Shown piece by piece: positions 1-8,767 of a DNA stretch of 64,000 nucleotides; position 1 is the first letter of the stretch, and every line of letters begins with the position of its first letter. The position numbers were made by a program, and so were the translations under genes. Source of the DNA: Acidihalobacter_A sp037381185 (GTDB taxonomy: Bacteria; Pseudomonadota; Gammaproteobacteria; DSM-5130; Acidihalobacteraceae). The stretch is from positions 61,200 through 125,199 of the forward strand of contig NZ_JARRQY010000007.1 of assembly GCF_037381185.1 (NCBI RefSeq), written 5' to 3'. The notes below the pieces were generated by a model. It was given only the letters and a program-made list of their open reading frames with translations. It was not told where the DNA came from and searched no databases.

Positions 1-142
1 AATCATCTGAACGACCTACCCTCGAACGGTGATCTAGTCACCGAAGCGAAAACCTGCCGGGAGCATAATGAGCCCACTCAGCTATGCGACATCGCACACG
101 CTGTTTTCGCCACGCATCAAATCACGTCCGGAGGATACAAGC

Positions 143-340
143 ATGAAGATGAACGTCGGCGGCATCGACCGCGTGATCCGCATCGTTATCGGCCTGTTGC
201 TCATCTCCCAGGTTTTCATCGGCCTACAGTCGCCCTGGGGCTGGATCGGCGTCGTCCCGTTGTTAACCGGCATTGTCGGCTACTGCGGCGCCTACACCCT
301 GTTCGGCATCAATACCTGCCCGCTAAAAAACAAGTCATGA
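143..340 (+). CDS. DUF2892 (YgaP-like) small inner-membrane protein
   Basis: A 65-residue protein that opens MKMNVGGIDRVIRIVIG, the N-terminal pattern of DUF2892 proteins. It has two hydrophobic segments (about residues 11-30 and 34-54) around a GW-G turn. It ends with the family motif YTLFGINTC-P, where the Cys is typical. DUF2892 proteins are small membrane proteins often found near rhodanese or sulfur-handling genes, but their biochemical role is not established. The ATG at 143 is preferred over upstream in-frame starts because GGAGG lies at 130-134, 8 bases ahead. A GC-rich hairpin directly follows the stop, so it is probably monocistronic. Confidence 0.8.
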   Translation: MKMNVGGIDRVIRIVIGLLLISQVFIGLQSPWGWIGVVPLLTGIVGYCGAYTLFGINTCPLKNKS

Positions 341-345
341 AGCCC

Positions 346-373
346 CCCGGCGCCCCATCCCAGGGGCGCCGGG
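346..373 (+). terminator. Terminator-like hairpin after the DUF2892 gene
   Basis: A perfect 11-bp inverted repeat, CCCGGCGCCCC at 346-356 and GGGGCGCCGGG at 363-373, with a 6-base loop, starts 6 bases after the stop codon. There is no clear U-run, so it could act with Rho or as an mRNA-stabilising stem. Confidence 0.5.
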
Positions 374-526
374 ACACCCAGCCCCACGCACGCCCCGCCC
401 CATGTATCGCTCCGCCCGCGCAATCACGGCAACGGCACAGGAACGATTCTCCCTCCCGCATCCCGCGGACCTGAAATTTGCATCATGAGAGAGTAATATT
501 CGTCCTTTTTCCCCTTGGGAGACACC

Positions 527-3500
527 ATGCCCTCGACCGCCCGCTTCCCCGGACTGGAACGCCTCGAACTCGACTATGCCGATCTGCGTACGGCGCAGGG
601 ACTCGCCCGATTCGACGCCGCTTTTCTGGAGGAATTGAGTGCCAAGGCGCCGGAACTCGCCGGGCAGTTGCTGGCTTTCCGTGCCGGAGGGCAGGCCGAA
701 GACAGCGCTCTCAGTGAATGGCTCATCGCCGTCGCCGCGCATGTCGAGGACTTCATCGTCCGCATGTTCACGGTCGAAACGGAAATCGACGAGTTGCGCG
801 CGGAAATTCTCGCCCAGGACCCGGTCATGCGCATGAAGGCCGGCCTGGTGTCGCGCCGCGCCCGCCGCTACCGCGGCCAGGTCACGGTCAGCCGCGAGGA
901 ACTACACGCCTGGGTTGCCGAACGCGCCGCAGAACTCGCCTCCGACGATATGGAACTCGGTACCGCCCTGCTCTTCGACCGTCTGGTCAATGACCCCGAG
1001 GCCAACGAAGACCTCGACCGTCTGATCCAGTGGGCCGTCGTCACGCTCAAAGAACCGGAACTGGTCTCCGGCTGGGCAAGCTTCCGCCTGCCGGGCCGCG
1101 TGGATCACGCGCGCCTGGTCGAGTTGCAAGAAGCGCCTGGCGACGCGCACGGCCGTCTCCAGGCACAGCCCGTCCATTGGCGCCCGCGCGACGGCTTCGC
1201 GCTGACCGACACCCGCGCCGGTCAGCGTGAAGTGCAAGACCAGGTCAACTACTGCATCTTCTGCCACGATCATGACGGCGACTTCTGCTCCAAGGGCTTC
1301 CCGGAAAAGAAAGGCAGCCCCGAGTTGGGCCTCAAGCAGGACCCGCTGGGCAACACCCTGACCGGCTGCCCGCTGGAAGAGAAGATTTCCGAGATGCACC
1401 TACTGCGCCGCGACGGCCGCCCTCTGGCCGCGCTGGCCGTCGCCATGCGCGACAACCCGATGATTCCGGCCACCGGCCATCGCATCTGCAACGACTGCAT
1501 GAAGGCCTGCGTCTACCAGAAGCAGGATCCGGTCAACATTCCGCAGATCGAGACCCGCGTATTGACCGACATCCTTGACCTACCCTGGGGCGTCGAACTC
1601 TACGATCTGCTCACGCGCTGGAATCCGCTGCGCGCCAAGCAGCCGGTAATGCGGGAATACACCGGCCGCCGCGTGCTTATCGCCGGCCTGGGACCGGCCG
1701 GCTTCACCATGGCGCACCACCTCACGCAGGAAGGCTGTGCCGTGGTCGGCATCGACGGCCTCAAGATCGAGCCGCTTCCGCAGCAGTTGATCGACGAACC
1801 GGTGCGCGACTGGAACGAGCTGGTCGAACCGCTGGATCGGCGCATCCTGCTCGGCTTCGGCGGCGTCGCCGAATACGGCATCACGCCCCGTTGGGACAAA
1901 AACTTCCTCAAGTTGATCTATCTCACGCTGCTGCGCCGTCCGACCTTCCAGGCCTTCGGCGGCGTCCGCCTGGGCGGCACGCTGACGCTGGAAGATGCCT
2001 GGCGCCTCGGTTTCGACCACGTCTGCCTGGCCACCGGCGCCGGCCTGCCGCGCGTGATTCCGATCGGCAACAGCCTGGCCCGCGGCATGCGCCAGGCCAG
2101 CGATTTTCTGATGGCGCTGCAGCTGACCGGCGCCGGCAAGGAGGACAGCCTCGCCAACCTGCAGGTGCGCATGCCCGCCGTGGTCATCGGCGGCGGCCTC
2201 ACCGCCATCGACACCGCCACCGAGGTGCAGGCGTACTACATCAAGCAGGTCGAAAAGGTGCTGCAGCGCTACGAGACGCTGCAGGCCGCGGGCAGCGACG
2301 GCGAAGTGCTGCCCGGCCTCATGCCCGAAGATCAAGGCGTGCTGGAGGAGTTCCTCGGCCACGGCCGCGCGGTGCGTGCCGAACGCGAACGCGCAGCCGC
2401 CGAAGGACGTGCCCCCGAATTCATCCACCTGCTGCGCGAATGGGGTGGCGTCACCCTGGCCTACCGCAAGGGCATGAACGCCTCCCCCGCCTATCTGCGC
2501 AATCACGAGGAGATCACCAAGGCCGCAGAGGAAGGCATTTACTACGCCGAAGGACTGGATCCGCTGCGCGTCGAACTCGACGAACACCAGCACACCGAAG
2601 CCGTGGTATTCCGCCGCGTGGTGGCCGAGGAAGGCCGCTGGATTGGCACCAACGAGGAAGTGCGTCTGCCCGCACGTGCCGTATTCGCCGCCGCCGGCAC
2701 CGTGCCCAACACGCTCTACGAGCGCGAGTACCCGAACACCTTCGAACTCGAGGGCACACACTACAAGCCGCACCGCAACCACACCGGCAGCCTGCAGCCG
2801 GTCGGTGTCGCCGAACACTGCAAGAGCAACGAGTTCGGCGGCTTCACCTCCTACGAGCACGAAGGCCGCAAGATCACCTTCCTGGGCGATACAAACCCCG
2901 TGTTCAACGGCAGCGTGGTCAAGGCCATCGCCTCCGCCAAGCGCAGCTACGGCGGCGTCATGCGCTCACTGAATACCCTGCCTGCGCACGATGATGAGGC
3001 CTACGACGCCTTCGCCGCGCGCCTGCACGACCGTCTCACCGCTACCGTGGCCGAAGTGCTGCATCCAAGCCCGGCGGTGGTCGAACTCTGGGTGCGTGCC
3101 CCTATGGCTGCGCGCAACTTCCGCCCCGGCCAGTTCTTCCGCCTGCAGACCTTCGAAAGCAACAGCCCGACCGTCGCCGGAACTCGGCTGCAGATCCCGG
3201 TCATCACCGTCAGCGGGACCGGCGTCAAGGGCGATCGCATCCGTCTGCTGGTGCTGCAGTGGGGCAGCGGCCCGCGCCTCACCGGCCGCCTCAAGCAAGG
3301 CGAACCCGTGGTGCTCATGGGCCCAACCGGCGCCCCGGCGCACATACCCGAGGGCAAGACGGTGCTCATCGTCGCCGGCCGCTGGGGCGCTGCGGTGATG
3401 CTGGATCTGGGCCCCGCCCTGCGCGCTGCCGGCAACCGCGTGATCTACGTCGGCGCTTTCAGCTCCGCGCACGAACTCGACCGCCAGGACGAACTCGAAC

Positions 3501-4021
3501 AGGCCGCCGACCAAATCATCTGGGCGGTCAGCTCAGGCCGCCAGATCGACGCCCGCCGGCCACAGGACATCAGCATCGAGGCCCGCGACGTGGTCGATCT
3601 GCTGCAACGCTACGCCCGCGGCGCACTCACCGGCGACGATCAGGCGCATACGCCGCTGGCAAGCGTCGATCAGATCATGGTGATGGGTTCGACCGGCTTG
3701 CTCGGCGCGTTCCAGCAGGCACTGCAGCCGGAAGGCCGGCTACACGAGGCATTCAAGCCCGGCGTGCAGGCCTACGGCACGGTCGGCAGCCCGATGCAGT
3801 GCATGCTAAAGGGCGTCTGCGGACAGTGCCTGCAATGGCAGATCGACCCCGAGACCGGTGAACGCACGCGCGCGGTGTTCTCCTGCGCCGAGCAGGACCA
3901 GCCGCTGGCCTGGATCGACGTCGGCAACCTCGCTGCCCGCCAGTCGCAGAACCGCCTATCGGACCGGCTCAGCGCCCGCTGGCTGGATCACGTGCTAGCG
4001 CAGGTGCCTGTCGAAGAATGA
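527..4021 (+). CDS. Large multidomain FAD/NAD(P)-dependent Fe-S oxidoreductase
   Basis: A 1164-residue soluble flavoprotein. The N-terminal ~215 residues are mostly helical with no recognised domain. Next is a Cys-rich segment (CIFCHDHDGDFC, later CPLEEK and CNDCMKACVYQ) resembling the Fe-S region of GltD-type oxidoreductases. A pyridine-nucleotide-disulfide oxidoreductase core follows, with FAD-binding GLGPAGFTMAHH at about 390 and a second Rossmann site VVIGGGLTAIDTA. The C-terminal ~300 residues look like a ferredoxin-reductase/PyrK module: FRPGQFFRLQ flavin-binding strand, then CMLKGVCGQC and a fourth Cys in VFSCAEQ, as in PyrK [2Fe-2S] sites. The arrangement suggests transfer between NAD(P)H and an unknown acceptor. 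ATG at 527 follows GGGA at 518-521; the TTG at 515 overlaps that signal. Physiological substrate unknown. Confidence 0.75.
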   Translation: MPSTARFPGLERLELDYADLRTAQGLARFDAAFLEELSAKAPELAGQLLAFRAGGQAEDSALSEWLIAVAAHVEDFIVRMFTVETEIDELRAEILAQDPVMRMKAGLVSRRARRYRGQVTVSREELHAWVAERAAELASDDMELGTALLFDRLVNDPEANEDLDRLIQWAVVTLKEPELVSGWASFRLPGRVDHARLVELQEAPGDAHGRLQAQPVHWRPRDGFALTDTRAGQREVQDQVNYCIFCHDHDGDFCSKGFPEKKGSPELGLKQDPLGNTLTGCPLEEKISEMHLLRRDGRPLAALAVAMRDNPMIPATGHRICNDCMKACVYQKQDPVNIPQIETRVLTDILDLPWGVELYDLLTRWNPLRAKQPVMREYTGRRVLIAGLGPAGFTMAHHLTQEGCAVVGIDGLKIEPLPQQLIDEPVRDWNELVEPLDRRILLGFGGVAEYGITPRWDKNFLKLIYLTLLRRPTFQAFGGVRLGGTLTLEDAWRLGFDHVCLATGAGLPRVIPIGNSLARGMRQASDFLMALQLTGAGKEDSLANLQVRMPAVVIGGGLTAIDTATEVQAYYIKQVEKVLQRYETLQAAGSDGEVLPGLMPEDQGVLEEFLGHGRAVRAERERAAAEGRAPEFIHLLREWGGVTLAYRKGMNASPAYLRNHEEITKAAEEGIYYAEGLDPLRVELDEHQHTEAVVFRRVVAEEGRWIGTNEEVRLPARAVFAAAGTVPNTLYEREYPNTFELEGTHYKPHRNHTGSLQPVGVAEHCKSNEFGGFTSYEHEGRKITFLGDTNPVFNGSVVKAIASAKRSYGGVMRSLNTLPAHDDEAYDAFAARLHDRLTATVAEVLHPSPAVVELWVRAPMAARNFRPGQFFRLQTFESNSPTVAGTRLQIPVITVSGTGVKGDRIRLLVLQWGSGPRLTGRLKQGEPVVLMGPTGAPAHIPEGKTVLIVAGRWGAAVMLDLGPALRAAGNRVIYVGAFSSAHELDRQDELEQAADQIIWAVSSGRQIDARRPQDISIEARDVVDLLQRYARGALTGDDQAHTPLASVDQIMVMGSTGLLGAFQQALQPEGRLHEAFKPGVQAYGTVGSPMQCMLKGVCGQCLQWQIDPETGERTRAVFSCAEQDQPLAWIDVGNLAARQSQNRLSDRLSARWLDHVLAQVPVEE

Positions 4022-4037
4022 AGCCGCGCGACCCCGG

Positions 4038-4976
4038 CTACGCGCCGGCGGCCGCCGTTTCCCGGATCAGGCCGCGCAGCCACACGTGACCGGCGTCCTT
4101 GTTCAACAATGGACTCCAGATCATCTTCAGCTCGAATGGCGGAATAACGAACGGCGGCGGAATGATCCGCAGTTGCGGATCGCCACCGTAAAGGCGCGCC
4201 GCGCGGCCGGGCAGCGTAGCGACCAGGCCGGGCTCGCGGGTCAGGTGCATGGCGACGTGATAGTTGCGCGTAAACACGCTGATGTTGCGCTTGGCGCCCA
4301 GCACCGCCAGGGCCTCGTCCACCCAACCGAGTTTCTGCACGTCTTCGGTGTCCATGCCGACGCCGACACCGAAGCCGGTCTTGCTGACCCACACGTGCCG
4401 GGCCGCCAGATAGTTCTCCAAATCCGGACGTTCGACGAATGCGCTGTCCGCATGCACCAGGCAGCAGAAATCGTCCGTCCATAGCGTGGACTGGTGGAAA
4501 GACAGCGGCAGGTCGTCGAAACGGTTCAAGGCCATATCCACCTTCCCGCTCTCCACCTCGTGAATGGTGACGTCGCTGGGCGTCATGATATCCAGCGCGA
4601 CTTCGGGCGCCACGTCCGTCAAACGCTTCAGCAGCGCCGGAACCAGCGTGCTCGCCGCATAGTCGCTGGCCATGATGCGGAAAACGCGCCGGCTGGCTTC
4701 CGGCTTGAACGCGTGATCCGGCTGCAGCGTCTCCTCCAGCGTCAGCAGCACGCCACGCACCACCGGCTGCAGCCTCAGGGCGCGCTCGGTAGGCACCATG
4801 CCGACCGAGGTTCGCACCAGTATCGGATCGTTCAGCAGCGTACGCAGGCGCTTCAGGCCGTTGCTCATCGCCGGCTGGGTGATGCGCAGGCGTGAAGCGG
4901 CCCGGGTCACGTTCTGCTCGCGCAGCAAGACGTCCAGATAGAGCAGCAGGTTCAGATCGAACTTCTCGATATTCAT
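4038..4976 (-). CDS. LysR-family transcriptional regulator
   Basis: A 312-residue LysR regulator of the NodD/LinR-like subgroup. The N-terminal winged HTH (about residues 5-65) reads FDLNLLLYLDVLLREQNVT followed by AASRLRITQPAMSNGLKRLR. The rest is the periplasmic-binding-protein-like effector domain, with the subgroup phrase FRIMASDYAA. It is divergent from aceA (165-base gap), and LysR proteins usually control the divergent neighbour, so control of isocitrate lyase or the shunt is likely but inferred. The start at ATG 4976 is chosen over GTG 4982; neither has a strong Shine-Dalgarno. Effector unknown. Confidence 0.85.
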   Translation of the reverse strand: MNIEKFDLNLLLYLDVLLREQNVTRAASRLRITQPAMSNGLKRLRTLLNDPILVRTSVGMVPTERALRLQPVVRGVLLTLEETLQPDHAFKPEASRRVFRIMASDYAASTLVPALLKRLTDVAPEVALDIMTPSDVTIHEVESGKVDMALNRFDDLPLSFHQSTLWTDDFCCLVHADSAFVERPDLENYLAARHVWVSKTGFGVGVGMDTEDVQKLGWVDEALAVLGAKRNISVFTRNYHVAMHLTREPGLVATLPGRAARLYGGDPQLRIIPPPFVIPPFELKMIWSPLLNKDAGHVWLRGLIRETAAAGA

Positions 4977-5020
4977 ATTCACACCATGAATTACGAAGAT
5001 AACAACAATAAATTGGCTGA

Positions 5021-5026
5021 ATTATA
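5021..5026 (-). promoter_or_regulatory. Candidate -10 box for the lysR gene
   Basis: The minus strand reads TATAAT, a perfect -10 hexamer, about 45 bases before the lysR start. No good -35 is seen at 16-18 bases; the nearest TTGACT is 28 bases upstream. It could be activator-dependent. It sits inside the divergent lysR-aceA region. Confidence 0.35.
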
Positions 5027-5140
5027 CCCTGTCCCACTACACTGGCTTCCGAGGAGTCAAGGATTGAACGATGCGGGTCAGCAATCGGAAAGAACCCGCC
5101 GCCGACACATCCGAATCAGTCATATCACGGGGGACACGCC

Positions 5141-6472
5141 ATGTGCGCCAGCAAACGTAGCGAACAGATTGCCCAGATCGAGAAGGATTGGCTCGAAAAT
5201 CCGCGTTGGAAAAACGTGAAGCGTGGCTATAGCGCCGCAGACGTCGTACGTCTGCGCGGCTCGGTGCAGCCCGAATACACCTACGCCCGCAACGGCGCAG
5301 AACAGCTCTGGAAGCTGGTCCGCGGCGGTGCCCGGAAAGGCTACGTCAACTGCCTCGGCGCCATCACCGGCGGTCAGGCGGTGCAGCAGGCCAAGGCCGG
5401 CGTGGAAGCGATCTATCTGTCCGGCTGGCAGGTCGCCGCCGACGGCAACACCTCCGAAACCATGTATCCGGATCAGTCGCTGTACGCCTACGACTCGGTC
5501 CCGACCATGGTCCGGCGCATTAACAACGCCTTCAAGCGTGCCGACGAGATTCAGTGGGGCCGTGGCCTGGAGCCCGGCGACGAAGGCTTCATCGATTACT
5601 TCCTGCCCATCGTCGCCGATGCGGAAGCCGGTTTCGGCGGCGTGCTCAACGCCTTCGAACTGATGAAGAACATGATCGCCAACGGTGCGGCCGGCGTGCA
5701 CTTCGAAGACCAGCTCGCCGCGGTGAAAAAATGCGGCCATATGGGCGGCAAGGTGCTGGTTCCTACTCAGGAGGCGGTACAGAAGCTGGTTGCCGCGCGC
5801 CTGGCGGCGGATGTCTGCGGCGTTCCGACCCTGGTGCTGGCGCGCACCGACGCGGAGGCCGCCACCCTGCTGACCTCCGACGTGGACGCGTACGACCGTC
5901 CCTTCGTCACCGGCCAGCGTACCTCCGAAGGCTTCTACGAAGTGCGCAACGGTCTGGAGCAGGCCATCTCGCGCGGCAAGGCCTACGCCCCTTATGCCGA
6001 TCTGGTGTGGTGCGAAACCGGCACCCCCGACCTGGGCTTCGCACGCGAATTCGCCGAAGAAGTGCTGGCAGACAATCCCGACAAGCTGCTGGCGTACAAC
6101 TGCTCGCCGTCGTTCAACTGGAAAAAGAACCTGGACGACAAGACCATCGCAGAGTTCCAGGACAAACTGTCCGAGTACGGCTACAAGTACCAGTTCATCA
6201 CCCTCGCCGGCATCCACAACATGTGGTTCAACATGTTCGACCTCGCGCACGACTACGCGCGCGGCGAAGGTATGAAGCACTACGTCGAGAAGGTGCAGCA
6301 ACCCGAGTTCGCCGCGCGCGACAAGGGCTACACCTTCGTCTCGCACCAACAGGAAGTCGGTGCAGGCTACTTCGACGACGTCACCACGACCATACAGGGC
6401 GGCACTTCGTCGGTGACGGCACTCACGGGCTCCACGGAAGAAGCCCAGTTCACTGCCGCCGCCGGTCGCTGA
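5141..6472 (+). CDS. aceA: Isocitrate lyase
   Basis: A 443-residue enzyme that splits isocitrate into glyoxylate and succinate, the first step of the glyoxylate shunt, in the cytoplasm. The active-site signature KKCGHMGGKVLVPTQEAVQKL begins near residue 195 with the catalytic Cys. The metal/substrate region ARTDAEAA and the C-terminal CSPSFNWKK phrase are also intact. Length matches the E. coli-type family. ATG at 5141 follows a purine-rich GGGGGA at 5129-5134. Divergent from a LysR gene and followed by rraA, aceK and glcB, so it belongs to a shunt island. AceK downstream would control flux by phosphorylating isocitrate dehydrogenase. Confidence 0.97.
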   Translation: MCASKRSEQIAQIEKDWLENPRWKNVKRGYSAADVVRLRGSVQPEYTYARNGAEQLWKLVRGGARKGYVNCLGAITGGQAVQQAKAGVEAIYLSGWQVAADGNTSETMYPDQSLYAYDSVPTMVRRINNAFKRADEIQWGRGLEPGDEGFIDYFLPIVADAEAGFGGVLNAFELMKNMIANGAAGVHFEDQLAAVKKCGHMGGKVLVPTQEAVQKLVAARLAADVCGVPTLVLARTDAEAATLLTSDVDAYDRPFVTGQRTSEGFYEVRNGLEQAISRGKAYAPYADLVWCETGTPDLGFAREFAEEVLADNPDKLLAYNCSPSFNWKKNLDDKTIAEFQDKLSEYGYKYQFITLAGIHNMWFNMFDLAHDYARGEGMKHYVEKVQQPEFAARDKGYTFVSHQQEVGAGYFDDVTTTIQGGTSSVTALTGSTEEAQFTAAAGR

Positions 6473-6546
6473 AGCGAGACGGTGTCAAACCGCAAAATCA
6501 AGGATGACTCTGGACAAGGACGTCACCCCTTCGCGGGGCATGAGCA

Positions 6547-6919
6547 ATGACATCCGACGCGAAAACGACCGGTTTCAAAACTGCCGATCTCTATGACGAA
6601 TTCGGCGACCGGCTTCAGGTCTGCGCACCTGGGCTGGCAGATTTCGGTGGACGCCGGGCCTTTGCGGGCCCGGTCGAAACCGTGCGCTGCCATGATGACA
6701 ACTCCCGCGTACGCGAGTGCGTATCGCAGCCCGGCCACGGCCGGGTGCTAGTGGTCGACGGTAGCGGCTCGCTGCGCTGCGCGCTGATCGGGGACATATT
6801 GGCACAGAAAGCCGTGGACAACGGCTCCGATCAGTTTTCTCGGCGTGGATTTTTTCCCGGGCGATCAACTATATGCCGACGAAGACGGCATCGTGCTGCT
6901 GTCGCCGCCGAATTCCTGA
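6547..6919 (+). pseudogene. rraA: rraA (RNase E activity regulator family), internally deleted
   Basis: The first ~95 codons give a clear RraA-family N-terminus: TADLYDEFGDRLQVCAPGL, DFGGRRAFAGPVETV, then GRVLVVDGSGSLRCALIGD and AVDNG. After about 6823 the conserved middle (the WxGvvvyGcvRD and dlGvkALgt region) is absent. The C-terminus resumes in another frame: PISFLGVDFFPGDQLYADEDG and a stop at 6917-6919. By comparison with the ~160-residue family, about 40 residues (roughly 125 bases, not a multiple of three) are missing. RraA proteins inhibit RNase E in E. coli, while some family members are aldolases. As written, no functional protein can be made. The 3' end overlaps the 3' end of aceK on the other strand by 55 bases. 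Confidence 0.8.
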
Positions 6920-8658
6920 ACCTCGCCCTGGAGCGCATATTCGTGGATGAAGCGCTGCGACTGAGGATAAGGAAAGACATCGGCAATCCTGCCCGCGCGA
7001 ATGCCCTCCTGAACCTCGCGCCAGTACGCCGCATCGAGCAGTTCGGCGTGCATGCCCACGAACATCTGCCGCATGCCTGGCTGCGGCATGATGAACGTCA
7101 CGAACTCCTCGGGAAAGATGTCGTTCGGCCCCACCGAATACCAAGGCTCTCCGGACATTTCCTGCTCCGGCGTCTGCGGCTTCGGAATCTTCCTGAAATT
7201 CACATCAAGCAAGTACTGCACCTCGTCGTAGTCGTAGAACACCACTCGACCCTGACGCGTCACGCCGAAATTCTTCAGCAGCATGTCGCCCGGAAAGATG
7301 TTGGCCGCCATCATGTCCTTCAGCGCCACGCCGTAATCGAAAATGACGTCACGCTGAGCGGCCTCGTCCAGATCCTTGATATGGATATTCAGTGGCGTCA
7401 GTCGACGTTCGATATACAGATGTTTGATGACGAGCAGATCTCCGTCGAACTCGAGCGACGACGCAATGCTCTGCTTCAGCTCCCCGAGCAACACCGGATC
7501 GATGCGCGCAAGTGGCAAGGCTACATCGGAATACTCCATTGTATCGGCCATGCGCCCCACCCGGTCGTGTTTCTTGACCAGTTGGTAGCGACGTTCGACG
7601 ATGGCACGCGAAAAGTCCTTGCCGGGCGGGAAGCGGTCTTTTATGACCTTGAAAACATAGGGAAACGAAGGCAGCGTAAACACCTCCATCACCATCCCCC
7701 TGACGCCCGCTGCGCGCTGGAACATGTCCGACGAATTCGTCATGTGCGTCAGCAGCTCGCGGTAGAATTCCGTTTTCCCCTGCTTGTGGAATCCGATGGC
7801 CGAATAAAGCTCTGCAACTTTCCGATGCGGCAGCAATTCCTTGAGAAAATACACCAGCGCCGACGGCGCCTGGGTCTCGACCATGAAATACGCACGCGAG
7901 GTCCCGAAAATTACCGTCATCTGGTTGGCGTCGGTGATCAGTGTATCCATATAGAGTCCGATTCCTTCGCGATTCAGAATCGGGATGATGAACGGCTGAA
8001 CGCCGCCGCGCGTCACCACGCGCCCCACGATATAGGCCGCTTTGTTGCGATAAAACGCGGACTTGAGAATATCGAAGCGCACATGATGCAGCTTATGGTT
8101 CGCCTGCTCGGACTGTCTGGAAAAGGCCCTGACCATCAACAGGATATCTCGGTCCATGTCGACGAACGACAGGCTGAATCCGAAGTCCGAAAGAATCCTT
8201 CGAATGGTATTGCGCAAGCCGTCGACACCCGGAAAATAACTCCGGTACACGCTCTCCTTGGGAACCGGAATAGTCTCCGCCAGGGTGGTTTCGACGAAGA
8301 TATTGTCGTTGTTGAAATACCGACGGTCGAAAAGTTTGCAAAAAACCGAGTTGTAGAAGGTTTCCGCGAGTTCGGCCTGCGGATGAAACATCAGCAGATC
8401 GACATAGCGACGCTTCACTTCCTGCCACAGCGGCCCGTCAAGCTCGATCATGCCGGTATCGCCATGAAAATGCTCGACTACCTCGCGCACGCGCTCTTCG
8501 TAATAGGAAATGCGATCCGCCGAGGCCTTCTGCACTCCTTTCCAATCCGCCGTCTCGAAACGGGCCTTGGCCCCGGCAGTTATCTTCTGGAACAGCCTGA
8601 AATGCCGATTGAACCCCTTGAGGATCGTGTTCGCGATAATTTCTGCCTGATCTCTCAT
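6865..8658 (-). CDS. aceK: Isocitrate dehydrogenase kinase/phosphatase
   Basis: A 597-residue bifunctional enzyme that phosphorylates and dephosphorylates isocitrate dehydrogenase, switching carbon between the TCA cycle and the glyoxylate shunt. The regulatory N-terminal half and kinase-like C-terminal half are both present. Recognisable family phrases include GVRGMVMEVFTLPSFPYVFK (ATP-binding lobe) and NFGVTRQGRVVFYDYDEVQY (metal and catalytic Asp region). It is slightly longer than E. coli AceK (578) because the last ~30 codons run into antisense rraA sequence. An AAAGG ribosome site precedes ATG 8658. Unlike E. coli aceBAK, it is transcribed against aceA and glcB, so the three cannot share one operon. 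Confidence 0.96.
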   Translation of the reverse strand: MRDQAEIIANTILKGFNRHFRLFQKITAGAKARFETADWKGVQKASADRISYYEERVREVVEHFHGDTGMIELDGPLWQEVKRRYVDLLMFHPQAELAETFYNSVFCKLFDRRYFNNDNIFVETTLAETIPVPKESVYRSYFPGVDGLRNTIRRILSDFGFSLSFVDMDRDILLMVRAFSRQSEQANHKLHHVRFDILKSAFYRNKAAYIVGRVVTRGGVQPFIIPILNREGIGLYMDTLITDANQMTVIFGTSRAYFMVETQAPSALVYFLKELLPHRKVAELYSAIGFHKQGKTEFYRELLTHMTNSSDMFQRAAGVRGMVMEVFTLPSFPYVFKVIKDRFPPGKDFSRAIVERRYQLVKKHDRVGRMADTMEYSDVALPLARIDPVLLGELKQSIASSLEFDGDLLVIKHLYIERRLTPLNIHIKDLDEAAQRDVIFDYGVALKDMMAANIFPGDMLLKNFGVTRQGRVVFYDYDEVQYLLDVNFRKIPKPQTPEQEMSGEPWYSVGPNDIFPEEFVTFIMPQPGMRQMFVGMHAELLDAAYWREVQEGIRAGRIADVFPYPQSQRFIHEYALQGEVQEFGGDSSTMPSSSAYS

Positions 8659-8767
8659 TCCAACCTTTCACGACTTGAAGCCTTGTCTACTAGATAGCAG
8701 ATGCGTCCAAGGCGTGTACATCCGAAAAGCTGATTCGCATGACGAATATCAGGAGGAACAAACAATC

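Noticed and set aside
6547..8697. A 716-codon plus-strand frame starting at rraA
   Set aside because: Only the first ~95 codons are RraA; the rest is antisense of aceK, entered because of the rraA deletion.
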